The notes under the pieces were generated by a model. The model did not search any database, was not told the origin of the DNA, and was given only the letters and a program-made list of their open reading frames with translations. DNA of 47,092 bases from Oscillospiraceae bacterium (GTDB lineage: Bacteria; Bacillota; Clostridia; Oscillospirales; Oscillospiraceae): contig CADCMP010000005.1 of assembly GCA_902802565.1 (NCBI GenBank), positions 1 through 47,092 of the forward strand. Direction: 5' to 3'. Made by a program: the position numbers and the translations under genes. This document shows positions 1 through 7,527 of this stretch, in pieces (position 1 is the stretch's first letter; each line of letters opens with the position of its first letter).

Positions 1-92
1 TCATTCAGCGCTTCCACCTGGTCGGCGATGGGATATAATTTCTTCAGCTCTTTGTCGGTATAGCTTCCGAATAATTTGTTGAATAAACCCAT
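1..92 (-). CDS. secA: SecA preprotein translocase ATPase, N-terminal 30 residues (partial)
   Basis: Reading leftward from an ATG at 92, the frame gives MGLFNKLFGSYTDKELKKLY and continues with PIADQVEALN before leaving the window. This is the characteristic SecA amino terminus: a short amphipathic helix followed by the region that leads to the DEAD-motor. SecA is the ATPase that drives Sec-dependent protein export at the cytoplasmic membrane. A modest ribosome binding site (AAGAAAA) precedes the start. The gene is divergent from the DUF1846 gene. Only about 4 percent of the protein is present, so the call rests on the N-terminal match alone. Confidence 0.85.
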   Translation of the reverse strand, partial: MGLFNKLFGSYTDKELKKLYPIADQVEALN

Positions 93-249
93 TTTTCTTG
101 TTGCTCGCTTTCTGAAAATGCAAAATAAAAAACATCGGCGTGCGATGTGCAGTATATACTTCTACAAAATAAGGATTTTATCATATAAATGTAAACAAAT
201 AAAGTGTTCCTCCTCTGCTGTTTTTCAAAAATGACAGAACAGTTGAGAA

Positions 250-258
250 AGTATAACA
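250..258 (-). promoter_or_regulatory. Putative extended -10 promoter of secA
   Basis: On the minus strand the sequence TGTTATACT forms an extended -10 element (TGn followed by TATACT). It lies about 160 bases upstream of the secA start. No convincing -35 box lies 16-18 bases away, which fits an extended -10 promoter. It would imply a long 5' leader. Confidence 0.4.
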
Positions 259-305
259 CGAAAAGACATTGCCTGAATATCGTTCATGTTGTATTATTGT
301 TAGCG

Positions 306-311
306 TATAAT
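306..311 (+). promoter_or_regulatory. Putative -10 box of the DUF1846 gene
   Basis: A perfect TATAAT lies 44 bases upstream of the DUF1846 start. The hexamer 17 bases upstream (TTCATG) is a poor -35, so only the -10 is well supported. Confidence 0.4.
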
Positions 312-354
312 TATGTTTTTTTCTATATATAGTGTTTTATTGTGAGGAACATTC

Positions 355-1839
355 ATGAATCGCATTGGTTTTGACAATGACAAATACGTAAAACTGCAGT
401 CACAGAATATCCGCGACCGCATTAAGCAGTTCGGCGGCAAACTGTATCTGGAGTTTGGCGGAAAGCTCTTTGATGATTATCATGCTTCCCGTGTCCTTCC
501 GGGCTTTCAGCCGGACAGCAAAGTCCGGATGCTGCTGGAGATGAAAGAAGACGCCGAGATCGTGATCGCCATCTCTGCAGACGATATTGAGCGGAATAAA
601 CGCCGCGGAGACCTGGGCATCACCTACGATGATGACACTCTTCGCCTGATCGATGCCTTTCGCGGCATCGGGCTTTATGTCGGCAGCGTAGTCATTACCC
701 ATTACCGCGGTCAGTCTGTCGCCGATGTATTTCAGCAGCGCCTGGAGTCTCTCGGCATCAAAGTGTACCGCCACTATATCATTCCCGACTATCCTTCCGA
801 CATTGCACTGATTGTCTCTGACAACGGTTACGGAAAGAATGACTATATTGAGACCAGCCGCAGTCTTATCGTGGTTACGGCTCCCGGCCCCGGCAGCGGA
901 AAAATGGCTACCTGTCTGAGTCAGCTGTACCATGAAAACAAGCGGGGCATCCGCGCCGGATATGCGAAATTCGAGACCTTCCCCATCTGGAACCTCCCGT
1001 TAAAGCACCCGGTCAATCTGGCATATGAAGCCGCGACGGCTGATCTGGACGATGTAAACATGATCGACCCCTTCCATCTGGAAGCCTACGGAGAGACCAC
1101 CGTCAACTACAACCGTGATGTGGAGATCTACCCGGTCCTGGAAGCCATCTTCAAAAAGATCAGCGGTGAGACCCCTTATAAAAGCCCCACAGACATGGGC
1201 GTCAACATGGCAGGCTACTGCATCGTAGATGACGAGGTCTGCCGTGAAGCTTCCAAGCAGGAGATCATTCGTCGCTGGTATGATGCCGCTGTGTCCGAAC
1301 GGCAGGGGCTGTCCTCTGCATCGGAAGTCAAAAAGATCGAGCTGATCATGAAATCACTGGATCTCAGTTCGGAAGACCGTCCCGTCGTTGCCGCAGCTCT
1401 TGCAAAAGAGGACCTGACCGAAGGGCCGGCCATGGCAATGGAACTTCCCAACGGTACCATGGTGACCGGAAAGACCTCCGACCTTCTCGGTGCTGCTTCC
1501 GCCTGTCTGATAAACGCACTGAAAAATATTGCCGGTATTGATAAATCGGTCATCCTGATGGATCCCGGCATTATCCAGCCGATCCAGAAGATGAAAGTAC
1601 AGCATCTTGGCAACCATAATCCCCGGCTGCATCTGGACGAGCTTCTCATCGCCCTGTCCATCTGTGCTGTCACAAGCAAAGATGCGGAGAAGGCTATCGA
1701 GCATTTGGACAAACTCGCCGGCAGCCAGGCCCACTCCACCGTGATCCTGTCTTCCGACGATATCAATGTGTTCAAAAAGCTGGGTGTGAATATCACGTTT
1801 GAGCCGCGTTATCAGACGAAAAAGCTGTACCACAAATAA
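355..1839 (+). CDS. DUF1846 domain-containing protein
   Basis: A 494-residue soluble protein recognised as the DUF1846 family, which is widespread in Firmicutes and has no settled function. Family-like features are the start MNRIGFDNDKYVKLQSQ, the segment GGKLYLEFGGKLFDDYHASR and, near residues 175-185, a glycine-rich stretch VTAPGPGSGKMATC that resembles a nucleotide-binding loop. There is no signal peptide or membrane segment. The start ATG is preceded by GAGGAA with a spacing of 5, and the length is usual for the family. The gene stands alone, divergent from secA and followed by its own terminator. The family call is firm; the reaction is unknown, and the nucleotide-binding suggestion is my inference from the glycine-rich loop. 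Confidence 0.88.
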   Translation: MNRIGFDNDKYVKLQSQNIRDRIKQFGGKLYLEFGGKLFDDYHASRVLPGFQPDSKVRMLLEMKEDAEIVIAISADDIERNKRRGDLGITYDDDTLRLIDAFRGIGLYVGSVVITHYRGQSVADVFQQRLESLGIKVYRHYIIPDYPSDIALIVSDNGYGKNDYIETSRSLIVVTAPGPGSGKMATCLSQLYHENKRGIRAGYAKFETFPIWNLPLKHPVNLAYEAATADLDDVNMIDPFHLEAYGETTVNYNRDVEIYPVLEAIFKKISGETPYKSPTDMGVNMAGYCIVDDEVCREASKQEIIRRWYDAAVSERQGLSSASEVKKIELIMKSLDLSSEDRPVVAAALAKEDLTEGPAMAMELPNGTMVTGKTSDLLGAASACLINALKNIAGIDKSVILMDPGIIQPIQKMKVQHLGNHNPRLHLDELLIALSICAVTSKDAEKAIEHLDKLAGSQAHSTVILSSDDINVFKKLGVNITFEPRYQTKKLYHK

Positions 1840-1876
1840 CAAATCACAGACATCCTCTTTTTTAAAAAAAGGCAAC

Positions 1877-1915
1877 GCTCCTCCGTTAGTTTTTCTCTGA
1901 CGGAGGAGCTTTTTC
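1877..1915 (+). terminator. Rho-independent terminator after the DUF1846 gene
   Basis: The stem GCTCCTCCGT pairs with ACGGAGGAGC (1900-1909) and is followed by a run of T. It closes the DUF1846 unit just before the tRNA promoter. Confidence 0.85.
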
Positions 1916-1917
1916 TA

Positions 1918-1946
1918 TTGACAGAGCTTTTATAAAATGTTATTAT
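1918..1946 (+). promoter_or_regulatory. Sigma-A promoter of the tRNA cluster
   Basis: A perfect -35 TTGACA (1918-1923), a 17-base spacer and a -10 TATTAT (1941-1946) sit about 30 bases upstream of the first tRNA. This is a strong promoter, as expected for stable RNA. Confidence 0.85.
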
Positions 1947-1977
1947 CTCATGGCTGAAAGTTTCACTTTGGTTTTGC

Positions 1978-2051
1978 GCGGGCGTAGTTCAATGGTAGAA
2001 CACTAGCCTTCCAAGCTGGATACGAGGGTTCGATTCCCTTCGCCCGCTCCA
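1978..2051 (+). tRNA. tRNA-Gly (anticodon TCC)
   Basis: Full cloverleaf. The acceptor GCGGGCG pairs with CGCCCGC, the anticodon loop CTTCCAA gives anticodon TCC, the T loop is TTCGATT, and CCA is encoded. It is the first tRNA in the cluster. Confidence 0.96.
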
Positions 2052-2065
2052 ACGCTGGTGAATAT

Positions 2066-2142
2066 GCGCCAATAGCTCAGCTGGATAGAGCAACTGCCTT
2101 CTAAGCAGTAGGCCGGGGGTTCGAATCCCTCTTGGCGTGCCA
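2066..2142 (+). tRNA. tRNA-Arg (anticodon TCT)
   Basis: The acceptor GCGCCAA pairs with TTGGCGT, giving a G1-U72 wobble at the end of the stem. The anticodon loop CTTCTAA gives TCT, the T loop is TTCGAAT, and CCA is encoded. Confidence 0.95.
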
Positions 2143-2196
2143 GTTGCAAGAAGGCAAGCGGCACTGATGATCATTGTGCGCTTGATAAAAATAAAT

Positions 2197-2273
2197 GGTG
2201 GGTGTAGCTCAGTTGGTAGAGCGCTGGATTGTGGTTCCAGATGCCGTGGGTTCGAGTCCCATCTCCCACCCCA
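2197..2273 (+). tRNA. tRNA-His (anticodon GTG)
   Basis: The acceptor GTGGGTG pairs with CTCCCAC, and the extra 5' G (G-1 at 2197) faces the discriminator C, the hallmark of tRNA-His. The anticodon loop is TTGTGGT and CCA is encoded. Position 6-67 of the acceptor stem is a U-U mismatch. Confidence 0.95.
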
Positions 2274-2282
2274 TTTAATAAA

Positions 2283-2304
2283 AAAGAGGACTTCTGTCCT
2301 TTTT
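2283..2304 (+). other. Small A/T-flanked hairpin between tRNA-His and tRNA-Gln
   Basis: AAAGAGGAC and GTCCTTTTT can form a 9-pair stem around the loop TTCT. It resembles a weak terminator or attenuator inside the tRNA unit, or a processing hairpin. tRNA-Gln and tRNA-Lys have no obvious promoter of their own, so read-through is likely. Confidence 0.4.
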
Positions 2305-2313
2305 ATATAATGG

Positions 2314-2387
2314 TGGGATGTGGTGTAACGGTAACACACAGGACTTTGACTCCTGCGTTGTGGGTTCGAGTCCCGCCATCCCAGCCA
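2314..2387 (+). tRNA. tRNA-Gln (anticodon TTG)
   Basis: The acceptor TGGGATG pairs fully with CATCCCA. The anticodon loop CTTTGAC gives TTG, the T loop is TTCGAGT, and CCA is encoded. Confidence 0.95.
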
Positions 2388-2397
2388 AACTTGGTAT

Positions 2398-2473
2398 GCC
2401 CCAGTAGCTCAGCAGGCAGAGCACCTGCCTTTTAAGCAGGGTGTCCGGGGTTCGAATCCCCGCTGGAGCACCA
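2398..2473 (+). tRNA. tRNA-Lys (anticodon TTT)
   Basis: The acceptor GCCCCAG faces CTGGAGC, leaving a C3-A70 mismatch in an otherwise complete stem. The anticodon loop CTTTTAA gives TTT, the T stem CGGGG/CCCCG is perfect, and CCA is encoded. It is the last tRNA of the cluster. Confidence 0.94.
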
Positions 2474-2475
2474 AA

Positions 2476-2508
2476 AAGAACTCTGATTAGAATCAGAGTT
2501 CTTTTTTT
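2476..2508. terminator. Bidirectional terminator between the tRNA cluster and the O-antigen ligase gene
   Basis: AAGAACTCTGATT and AATCAGAGTTCTT form a long stem flanked by A and T runs, so it can stop transcription from both sides. The T run overlaps the stop codon of the convergent gene. Confidence 0.88.
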
Positions 2509-3847
2509 ATTTTTCCGATTGATTGAGCAGTCCCCAGAACACAAATACTATGGGCAGGACCAGTATCAGTCCAAGTCCGAAAAAACTTTGTATCCAATAG
2601 CTTCCCATTGCTGTAAGCAACAGTTTCTTCTCTGTTCTTCCGCTGCGGAGATTCCTGACGCAAGTAACCATAAGCAGCAACAGGTATAGCAGCAGCCCTA
2701 TTGTTCCCTCGCAGACCAGATATTCCAGAAACTCATTGTGTGCATTATCCACCCGGGCTTTTAACGTCCTCCCAGTCTCTGGAACATATCTTTCGTATAC
2801 AATATCTGCCCGGTCAGCAACAGTACCGGGCCCGGTTCCGATCCACATGTGCTGGGGAACCGTTTTCAGAAGAGTCTTCCAGATTCCGATTCTTCCGGAA
2901 CCGATCTCATCGTTCCACTTCCCCTCTAATATGTTGCCGAGGTCCGCTTTTTCGCTGCTTTCCGTAACCGCGTTTTTCTGTTCCTGGCCGTTTCCGAGCG
3001 ATATGCCCTGTTCACTGAATGACAGCACATTCGCCAGAATAACCGTCAGCGCTACGATCATAAAGAGAACTCCGGTCCTTTTCCGGATTTCAGGTTCTCT
3101 GCGCATGAGTCCGGCAACCAGAAGAACAGTCAGTCCTGCCGCGGTTCCAAGCAGTGTTGCTTTCACATCCATCACCACAGCAACAAATACACAGACTGCG
3201 GTCGTTACGACCAGCATCCGCACGCCCTTCCCGTTGTCGTACATCACGGTTCCCATTGCCAGAGGGATTCCCAGACAGAGCAGCGCTCCAAAGAGGTCTA
3301 CGTTCCCGACATTTCCAAGAAACTCGCTGGAATACTGGATCCCTTTATCATAATAATTCCAGGTGCCGGGGTACAATCCGAAAGGATTCTTACCCACAAG
3401 CTGAAACAGAGAGACGACACAGCAGGCGAAAAGAGCCGCCATAAAAAAGATCACATAAGATTTTCTCATACGACCGTATGAGGAGACTCCAATATAAATG
3501 CTTCCATAGATCACGAGACTGAGGAAGCCGTTATACCGGCCGGAACCGAGCCAGACATGGTCCGGATATGGAGACAGAGCGGAAGAGATCCCTGCACAGA
3601 GAATCAGAAGTACAAGAATCCATTTGTCTGCCGACATGGAAATCCCGTTCTTTGTCCCCATTGCAGTAACTGCAGTGGAAACAGCCCAGAGGCCTGTAAG
3701 TATTGCTACATACGCAAATTTTGCACTTGTCAGATCTGTGTATCCGCCTCGCCAGAACCACAGCGGAAGCCCGCCGACCATCAGAAGAATAAAGATATTC
3801 GTGGTCCAGTATGGCGAAAACCATTTTTTTGTACGCAATTTGCTCAT
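2507..3847 (-). CDS. O-antigen ligase family (Wzy_C) membrane protein
   Basis: A 446-residue polytopic membrane protein with about ten to twelve hydrophobic segments. The largest extracytoplasmic loop (about residues 280-370) carries GSGRIGIWKTLLKTVPQHMW, followed by IGTGPGT and DNAHNEFLEYLVCEGTIG. These are the typical Wzy_C signatures: an Arg near the loop start, and HNEFL before a late membrane helix. Family members transfer or polymerise lipid-linked glycans on the outer face of the membrane. In a Gram-positive context this points to a cell-surface polysaccharide or glycoprotein ligase, but no other glycan genes are adjacent and the substrate is unknown. The start is the ATG at 3847, with a weak upstream GGA. 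The gene is monocistronic and convergent with the tRNA cluster. Confidence 0.82.
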   Translation of the reverse strand: MSKLRTKKWFSPYWTTNIFILLMVGGLPLWFWRGGYTDLTSAKFAYVAILTGLWAVSTAVTAMGTKNGISMSADKWILVLLILCAGISSALSPYPDHVWLGSGRYNGFLSLVIYGSIYIGVSSYGRMRKSYVIFFMAALFACCVVSLFQLVGKNPFGLYPGTWNYYDKGIQYSSEFLGNVGNVDLFGALLCLGIPLAMGTVMYDNGKGVRMLVVTTAVCVFVAVVMDVKATLLGTAAGLTVLLVAGLMRREPEIRKRTGVLFMIVALTVILANVLSFSEQGISLGNGQEQKNAVTESSEKADLGNILEGKWNDEIGSGRIGIWKTLLKTVPQHMWIGTGPGTVADRADIVYERYVPETGRTLKARVDNAHNEFLEYLVCEGTIGLLLYLLLLMVTCVRNLRSGRTEKKLLLTAMGSYWIQSFFGLGLILVLPIVFVFWGLLNQSEK

Positions 3848-3932
3848 ATTTTTTGTCCAATCGTATTTATCCGGTTGAGAAAATCTCTGTTTTTTGTATC
3901 AATTGTACCTTTAATTCTTCACCGTGACCATA

Positions 3933-3938
3933 TATAAT
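3933..3938 (+). promoter_or_regulatory. Putative -10 box of the small lipoprotein gene
   Basis: TATAAT lies 33 bases upstream of the start, with a weak -35 candidate TTTAAT 17 bases further upstream. Confidence 0.35.
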
Positions 3939-3971
3939 TGTCTGGCAAAAACAAATAAGGGGATATTTAAG

Positions 3972-4172
3972 ATGAAACGTTTTCTCAGCGTGTTTTTATG
4001 TGTTGTCATGGCACTGTCCATGATCGCTGCTCTGGTCGGCTGCGGCAAGGAAGAATCCTCTTCTTCCAAAGCATCGGATTCCGAAATCGAATATGTTGAT
4101 CCGGCCGATTCCACCGGCACGGATATTGAATATACCGAGCCTACCGCTTCCGATACCGATATCAGCAAATAA
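3972..4172 (+). CDS. Small lipoprotein of unknown function (66 residues)
   Basis: The reading frame is open from further upstream, but the start is taken as the ATG at 3972 because AAGGGG sits 9 bases before it. The peptide MKRFLSVFLCVVMALSMIAA followed by LVGC is a lipoprotein signal peptide with a lipobox Cys at residue 24. The mature part is only about 43 residues, rich in Ser, Asp, Glu and Thr, and contains two similar acidic segments, EIEYVDPADS and DIEYTEPTAS. It should be anchored on the outer face of the membrane. No domain is recognised. A clear terminator follows, supporting a real transcript. Confidence 0.75.
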   Translation: MKRFLSVFLCVVMALSMIAALVGCGKEESSSSKASDSEIEYVDPADSTGTDIEYTEPTASDTDISK

Positions 4173-4185
4173 CATCAAACACCTG

Positions 4186-4217
4186 GATCTGGTTTTTCAT
4201 GAACCAGATCTTTTTTT
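4186..4217 (+). terminator. Terminator of the small lipoprotein gene
   Basis: GATCTGGTT pairs with AACCAGATC (4202-4210) and is followed by seven T. Confidence 0.88.
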
Positions 4218-4221
4218 ATGG

Positions 4222-4257
4222 AAAAAGGCACAGCCCACCGCAGTGAGTTGTGCCTTT
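4222..4257 (-). terminator. Terminator of gpsA
   Basis: On the minus strand AAAGGCACA and TGTGCCTTT enclose a second stem (CTCAC with GTGGG) and are followed by a T run. It lies just downstream of the gpsA stop codon. Confidence 0.8.
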
Positions 4258-4271
4258 GTATGTTCGTTCGT

Positions 4272-5279
4272 TTAATCGAGGAACCAGCCGGAACCTCTTC
4301 CGAGCTCGTCCATTTTTCTCAGTGTCATCAGTTTTCCGACCGCCTCATTAGGAGAAACATTGTTATAAAGCACGTCATATGCAGCAGACATGATCGGCAG
4401 ATACAGTCCTTCGCGGTCCGCTAATTGCTTTACCGATTTTGCAGCATAATAGCCCTCTGCGACGGATCCTATTGCTTCCATTGCTTCTTCCACTGTTTTG
4501 CCCTGTCCAATCAGTTCACCTACTTTACGGTTTCTGGAATGAGGAGATGTACAGGTGTTGACCAAATCACCAAAGCCGCCAAGGCCGGAAAATGTCTCTG
4601 CTTCCGCACCGAAGTGAACACCGAAAGTCGTAAGTTCCATCATTCCGCGGGTCATAAGCAGTGCTTTGGTATTATCTTCATATCCCAGTCCGTCGCTGCA
4701 GCCGCAACAAAGAGCGATCACGTTCTTCAAAGATCCGGCGATCTCCACGCCGCGCACATCCTTGCTGGTATACACGCGCAGCGCCTCATTCATAAATGCG
4801 TCCTGCACAATCTTGGCTTCTCTGACATTCGAACTCGCTACCACACATCCGCTGGGAAGTCCTTTTGCCAGTTCCACCGTGTGAATCGGTCCGGAAAGAA
4901 CTGCAGCGTTGTATCCGGTCACTTCCGCAATGATCTCCGTCATGGTAAGATTGGTGTCCGCCTCAATACCTTTGACGACGGAAACCAAGATGGATTCTTC
5001 CGAAAGATATGGTGCTACAGTCTGACACTCCTGACGCATCGCAAAAGACGGGCATGCAAAGACGACCATGTCTTTTCCCGTTACAACTGCCGGATCCGCC
5101 GTATATTCAATATCCTGCGGTAATGTAAGATCTTTCAGCCACGGACTGACATGTGTCTCCGACAGGTTTTTTGCCTGTTCCGCATCCGGTGCCAAGATGG
5201 TAACCGTATGTCCGTTTTTCGACAGTATCATGGAGAATACGGCTCCGGCTCCGCCGGCACCAACTACTGCTATGTTCAT
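4272..5279 (-). CDS. gpsA: NAD(P)H-dependent glycerol-3-phosphate dehydrogenase
   Basis: 335 residues. GpsA reduces dihydroxyacetone phosphate to sn-glycerol 3-phosphate, the backbone for membrane phospholipids. Visible motifs are an N-terminal Rossmann fold MNIAVVGAGGAGAVFS, SGPIHTVELAKGLPSG (the family's GPSHAEE-type segment), EIAGSLKNVIAL with the catalytic Lys, and GLGGFGDLVNTCTSPHSRNR in the C-terminal substrate domain. The nucleotide loop reads GAGGAGA rather than the common GAGSWGT. Length is normal. A strong RBS (GAGAGGGG) precedes the ATG. The gene has its own promoter and terminator. Confidence is high because both domains match. Confidence 0.94.
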   Translation of the reverse strand: MNIAVVGAGGAGAVFSMILSKNGHTVTILAPDAEQAKNLSETHVSPWLKDLTLPQDIEYTADPAVVTGKDMVVFACPSFAMRQECQTVAPYLSEESILVSVVKGIEADTNLTMTEIIAEVTGYNAAVLSGPIHTVELAKGLPSGCVVASSNVREAKIVQDAFMNEALRVYTSKDVRGVEIAGSLKNVIALCCGCSDGLGYEDNTKALLMTRGMMELTTFGVHFGAEAETFSGLGGFGDLVNTCTSPHSRNRKVGELIGQGKTVEEAMEAIGSVAEGYYAAKSVKQLADREGLYLPIMSAAYDVLYNNVSPNEAVGKLMTLRKMDELGRGSGWFLD

Positions 5280-5338
5280 AAATCTAATCCCCTCTCAAAA
5301 CTATGGACAAGCCAACAGAACACTGTTGTATCTATTTA

Positions 5339-5367
5339 ACTATACCCTCCAGCGGCGGTCTCTTCAA
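5339..5367 (-). promoter_or_regulatory. Sigma-A promoter of gpsA
   Basis: On the minus strand -35 TTGAAG (5362-5367), a 17-base spacer and -10 TATAGT (5339-5344) lie about 60 bases upstream of the gpsA start. Confidence 0.72.
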
Positions 5368-5533
5368 GGATAGTTTTAACTATTACGTTGTTAAAAACTT
5401 AATTTGCACAGAAATCGGTCCACGTTTTTGGGTTTTTTGCGAATTTCTCTCTGTTTTTCCTCTATTTTACAATTAAGGGTCCTAATTTCACCTGTTTTCA
5501 GGGCTTTTTCTGTCTTGTATCCTTCCGCAACAA

Positions 5534-5562
5534 CAAAAAGGATCCGGATTTCTCCGGATCCT
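5534..5562 (-). terminator. Terminator of the DegV gene
   Basis: On the minus strand GGATCCGGA and TCCGGATCC enclose a GAAA loop and are followed by TTTTTG. It starts 16 bases after the degV-family stop codon. Confidence 0.87.
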
Positions 5563-5577
5563 TTACTTATCCGTTAT

Positions 5578-6465
5578 TCAGTTTTCCCGCTTGGATCCCC
5601 AGAAGAACAGGGCCACGGTTCCCGGCCCGGTGTGGCTTCCGATGGTAGTTCCAACGGAGTTGATCACAACTTTGCCATTGAGATTAGGAAACTGCTCCTC
5701 AATAAGGTCAGCTACCGCACGGGCATCATCATAGCATCCTGCGTTGGAGATAAAGCACTTTCCTGCGTACTCATATCCGCCATCGGCAAATTCGCCCATC
5801 TTCTTAACGATCTCCCTGACGACTTTTTTCTTTCCCGGAATCTTAAACCGGGGAACGAGATGTCCCTCATTATCCATATTCATCAGCGGACAGATGTTCA
5901 GCATCCCGCCGAACCAGCCCGAAGCCTTGGAAATACGTCCTCCTTTTACAAAGAACGTCAGGTCAGTGGAAAAGAACCAGTGATGCATGTTCAGTTTATG
6001 CTCTTCTACCCAGGTATGGAGCTCTTCCAGATCCATTCCTTCGTCCCTCTTGTCAGCAAGGGTTTCCATGATCAGTCCGTATCCGGAGGAGGCTCCCAGA
6101 GAGTCCACAACATAGATCTTCCGGTCGGGATAATCCTCTTCGAGAATTCTGGCCGCATTCACAGCAGAATTGATTGTTCCGGAGATTCCGGACGAGAGAC
6201 AAAGATGAAGAATATCCTTTCCTTCTTCCAGCATCGGTTTCCAGAAATTGATATACTCATCCACATTCACCTGAGAGGTGGATGTCTCTGCGCCGTCTGC
6301 CATCGCCTGATAAAACTGATCAAAAGGAACCGACTGGCCCAGATCATCAAAGTATTCTTTTCCGTCCAGGAAAAAGTGGAAGCAGACATAATGAATATCA
6401 CGTCTCTCAAAATGCTCTTTCGAAAGATCTGCTGTGGAATCACAGCAAAGAACAAAGTTACCCAT
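5578..6465 (-). CDS. DegV family fatty-acid-binding protein
   Basis: 295 residues from the ATG at 6465. An in-frame ATG also exists at 6480, but AAGGAG (6472-6477) lies between the two at ideal distance from the inner one, so the inner start is chosen. The protein is a two-domain DegV fold: N-terminal VLCCDSTADLS, central SSGISGTINSAVNAAR with the Ser residues that hold the fatty-acid carboxylate, VVDSLGASSGYG, FFVKGGRISKASG, and the C-terminal VGTTIGSHTGPGTVALFF. DegV proteins (FakB-type) bind fatty acids, in several species for phosphorylation by FakA. No fakA is nearby, so the partner is not shown here. It has its own terminator. Confidence 0.9.
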   Translation of the reverse strand: MGNFVLCCDSTADLSKEHFERRDIHYVCFHFFLDGKEYFDDLGQSVPFDQFYQAMADGAETSTSQVNVDEYINFWKPMLEEGKDILHLCLSSGISGTINSAVNAARILEEDYPDRKIYVVDSLGASSGYGLIMETLADKRDEGMDLEELHTWVEEHKLNMHHWFFSTDLTFFVKGGRISKASGWFGGMLNICPLMNMDNEGHLVPRFKIPGKKKVVREIVKKMGEFADGGYEYAGKCFISNAGCYDDARAVADLIEEQFPNLNGKVVINSVGTTIGSHTGPGTVALFFWGSKREN

Positions 6466-6488
6466 GGGTTTCTCCTTCATTGACTTGG

Positions 6489-6494
6489 ATTATA
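6489..6494 (-). promoter_or_regulatory. Putative -10 box of the DegV gene
   Basis: A perfect TATAAT on the minus strand, about 24 bases upstream of the chosen start. The hexamer GTTCTT 17 bases upstream is a weak -35. Confidence 0.45.
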
Positions 6495-6510
6495 CAAAAG
6501 TCTCTCGTCA

Positions 6511-6540
6511 AAAGAACAGGCGGGAGGTTTCTCTCGCCTA
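6511..6540 (-). terminator. Probable terminator after the CobW pair
   Basis: On the minus strand AGGCGAGAG and CTCCCGCCT form an imperfect stem with a small loop, followed by GTTCTTTT. It lies 30 bases past the end of the second COG0523 gene. Confidence 0.6.
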
Positions 6541-6570
6541 TTATACATCATCTCAAAAAAATTTAAAGTA

Positions 6571-7527
6571 TCAGAAAAATGTTGCTATGGAATTTTCTGG
6601 GGCCTCTGCCGGTTCCAGTTCAATGCAGGTCAGAACCGGTCCTTTCTGTTTGTATGCGACATGGAATTTATAATGGATTTTCGCCGTTAAGGTCACCCAG
6701 CTGTCATTGATGACTTTCGACGCCTGATCCCACTGACAAACCAGCGCGGCAAACTGCGTATCTTCAATACAACAGGTCATCACGTGACGCCCGACAATAA
6801 ATGTTTTTGAAGGCAGTTTCTTTCTCGTCAGCGCTCGGCATAGGACCTTGATGGTTTTTCCTTCATAGTTGGACGGGTTTTCCGTCAGATCACGATACCA
6901 GATTGCGTAATCATTCACTCCGATCTCTATTACGGGTGCGTTGATATCAAAGGGCAGCGGATCTTCAATATCGTCATACTCCACATCGTCCGGTGCATAC
7001 TCGTAGGCAATGTCCGCACGACGGGAAGCGCCACGGACGATTTTGTGATACGGCATCTTGTCCATTTCACGGGTGAACCGATTGAACACCACCAGTTCAC
7101 AGCTTTTCAGCTTGTCATACGTCAGCTGCCGCATATTCTGGTTATAGGTCAGAAATGTAGTGGCATCGGCAAACATGAACTCCTGATAAACGACCCATTC
7201 CTCCGGCATCGCCTGATAGAGACTGTCCAGCATCCACATGCCGTTGTATTCCACCACGACGCGCTCGGCATCGGTCTCCTTAATGAAACTGCGTAACAGT
7301 TCTTCGGAAAGCTCGCTTTCTTCTTCAACAATCTTGATAAAGACGTTCTCTCCGGAAAACTCGTCCGGTTCATATTCCTCAACGCCTTCTTCACATACGA
7401 GCAGAAGAGTCTTTTCTCCTTTGTTGAAGCGCTCGTCGCACAGAGTTTCCTGTATGAACTTTGTTTTTCCCGATTCTAAAAATCCGGTAAACAGATATAC
7501 GGGAATATCATTTTCATTCAATTCCAA
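6571..7527 (-). CDS. COG0523 (CobW-like) GTPase fused to a DUF1980-like C-terminal domain
   Basis: 318 residues from a TTG at 7527; a second in-frame TTG at 7521 is equally possible. No in-frame ATG or GTG lies near, and AAGGAG inside the end of the preceding gene sits 4 or 10 bases before these TTGs. Residues 10-190 are a COG0523 P-loop GTPase with Walker A GFLESGKTK (15-23). The usual metal-binding CxCC motif is absent (the equivalent region reads LLVCEEG). Residues 195-318 resemble the C-terminal part of DUF1980/TIGR03943 proteins: VIEIGVNDYAIW, KTFIVGRHVMTCCIED with Cys252-Cys253, and a closing beta-rich segment. DUF1980 proteins are encoded next to COG0523 GTPases and putative permeases in Firmicutes. 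It overlaps the upstream GTPase gene by 14 bases, so translation is coupled. Likely role: metal (perhaps zinc) handling; this is inference. Confidence 0.8.
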   Translation of the reverse strand: MELNENDIPVYLFTGFLESGKTKFIQETLCDERFNKGEKTLLLVCEEGVEEYEPDEFSGENVFIKIVEEESELSEELLRSFIKETDAERVVVEYNGMWMLDSLYQAMPEEWVVYQEFMFADATTFLTYNQNMRQLTYDKLKSCELVVFNRFTREMDKMPYHKIVRGASRRADIAYEYAPDDVEYDDIEDPLPFDINAPVIEIGVNDYAIWYRDLTENPSNYEGKTIKVLCRALTRKKLPSKTFIVGRHVMTCCIEDTQFAALVCQWDQASKVINDSWVTLTAKIHYKFHVAYKQKGPVLTCIELEPAEAPENSIATFF

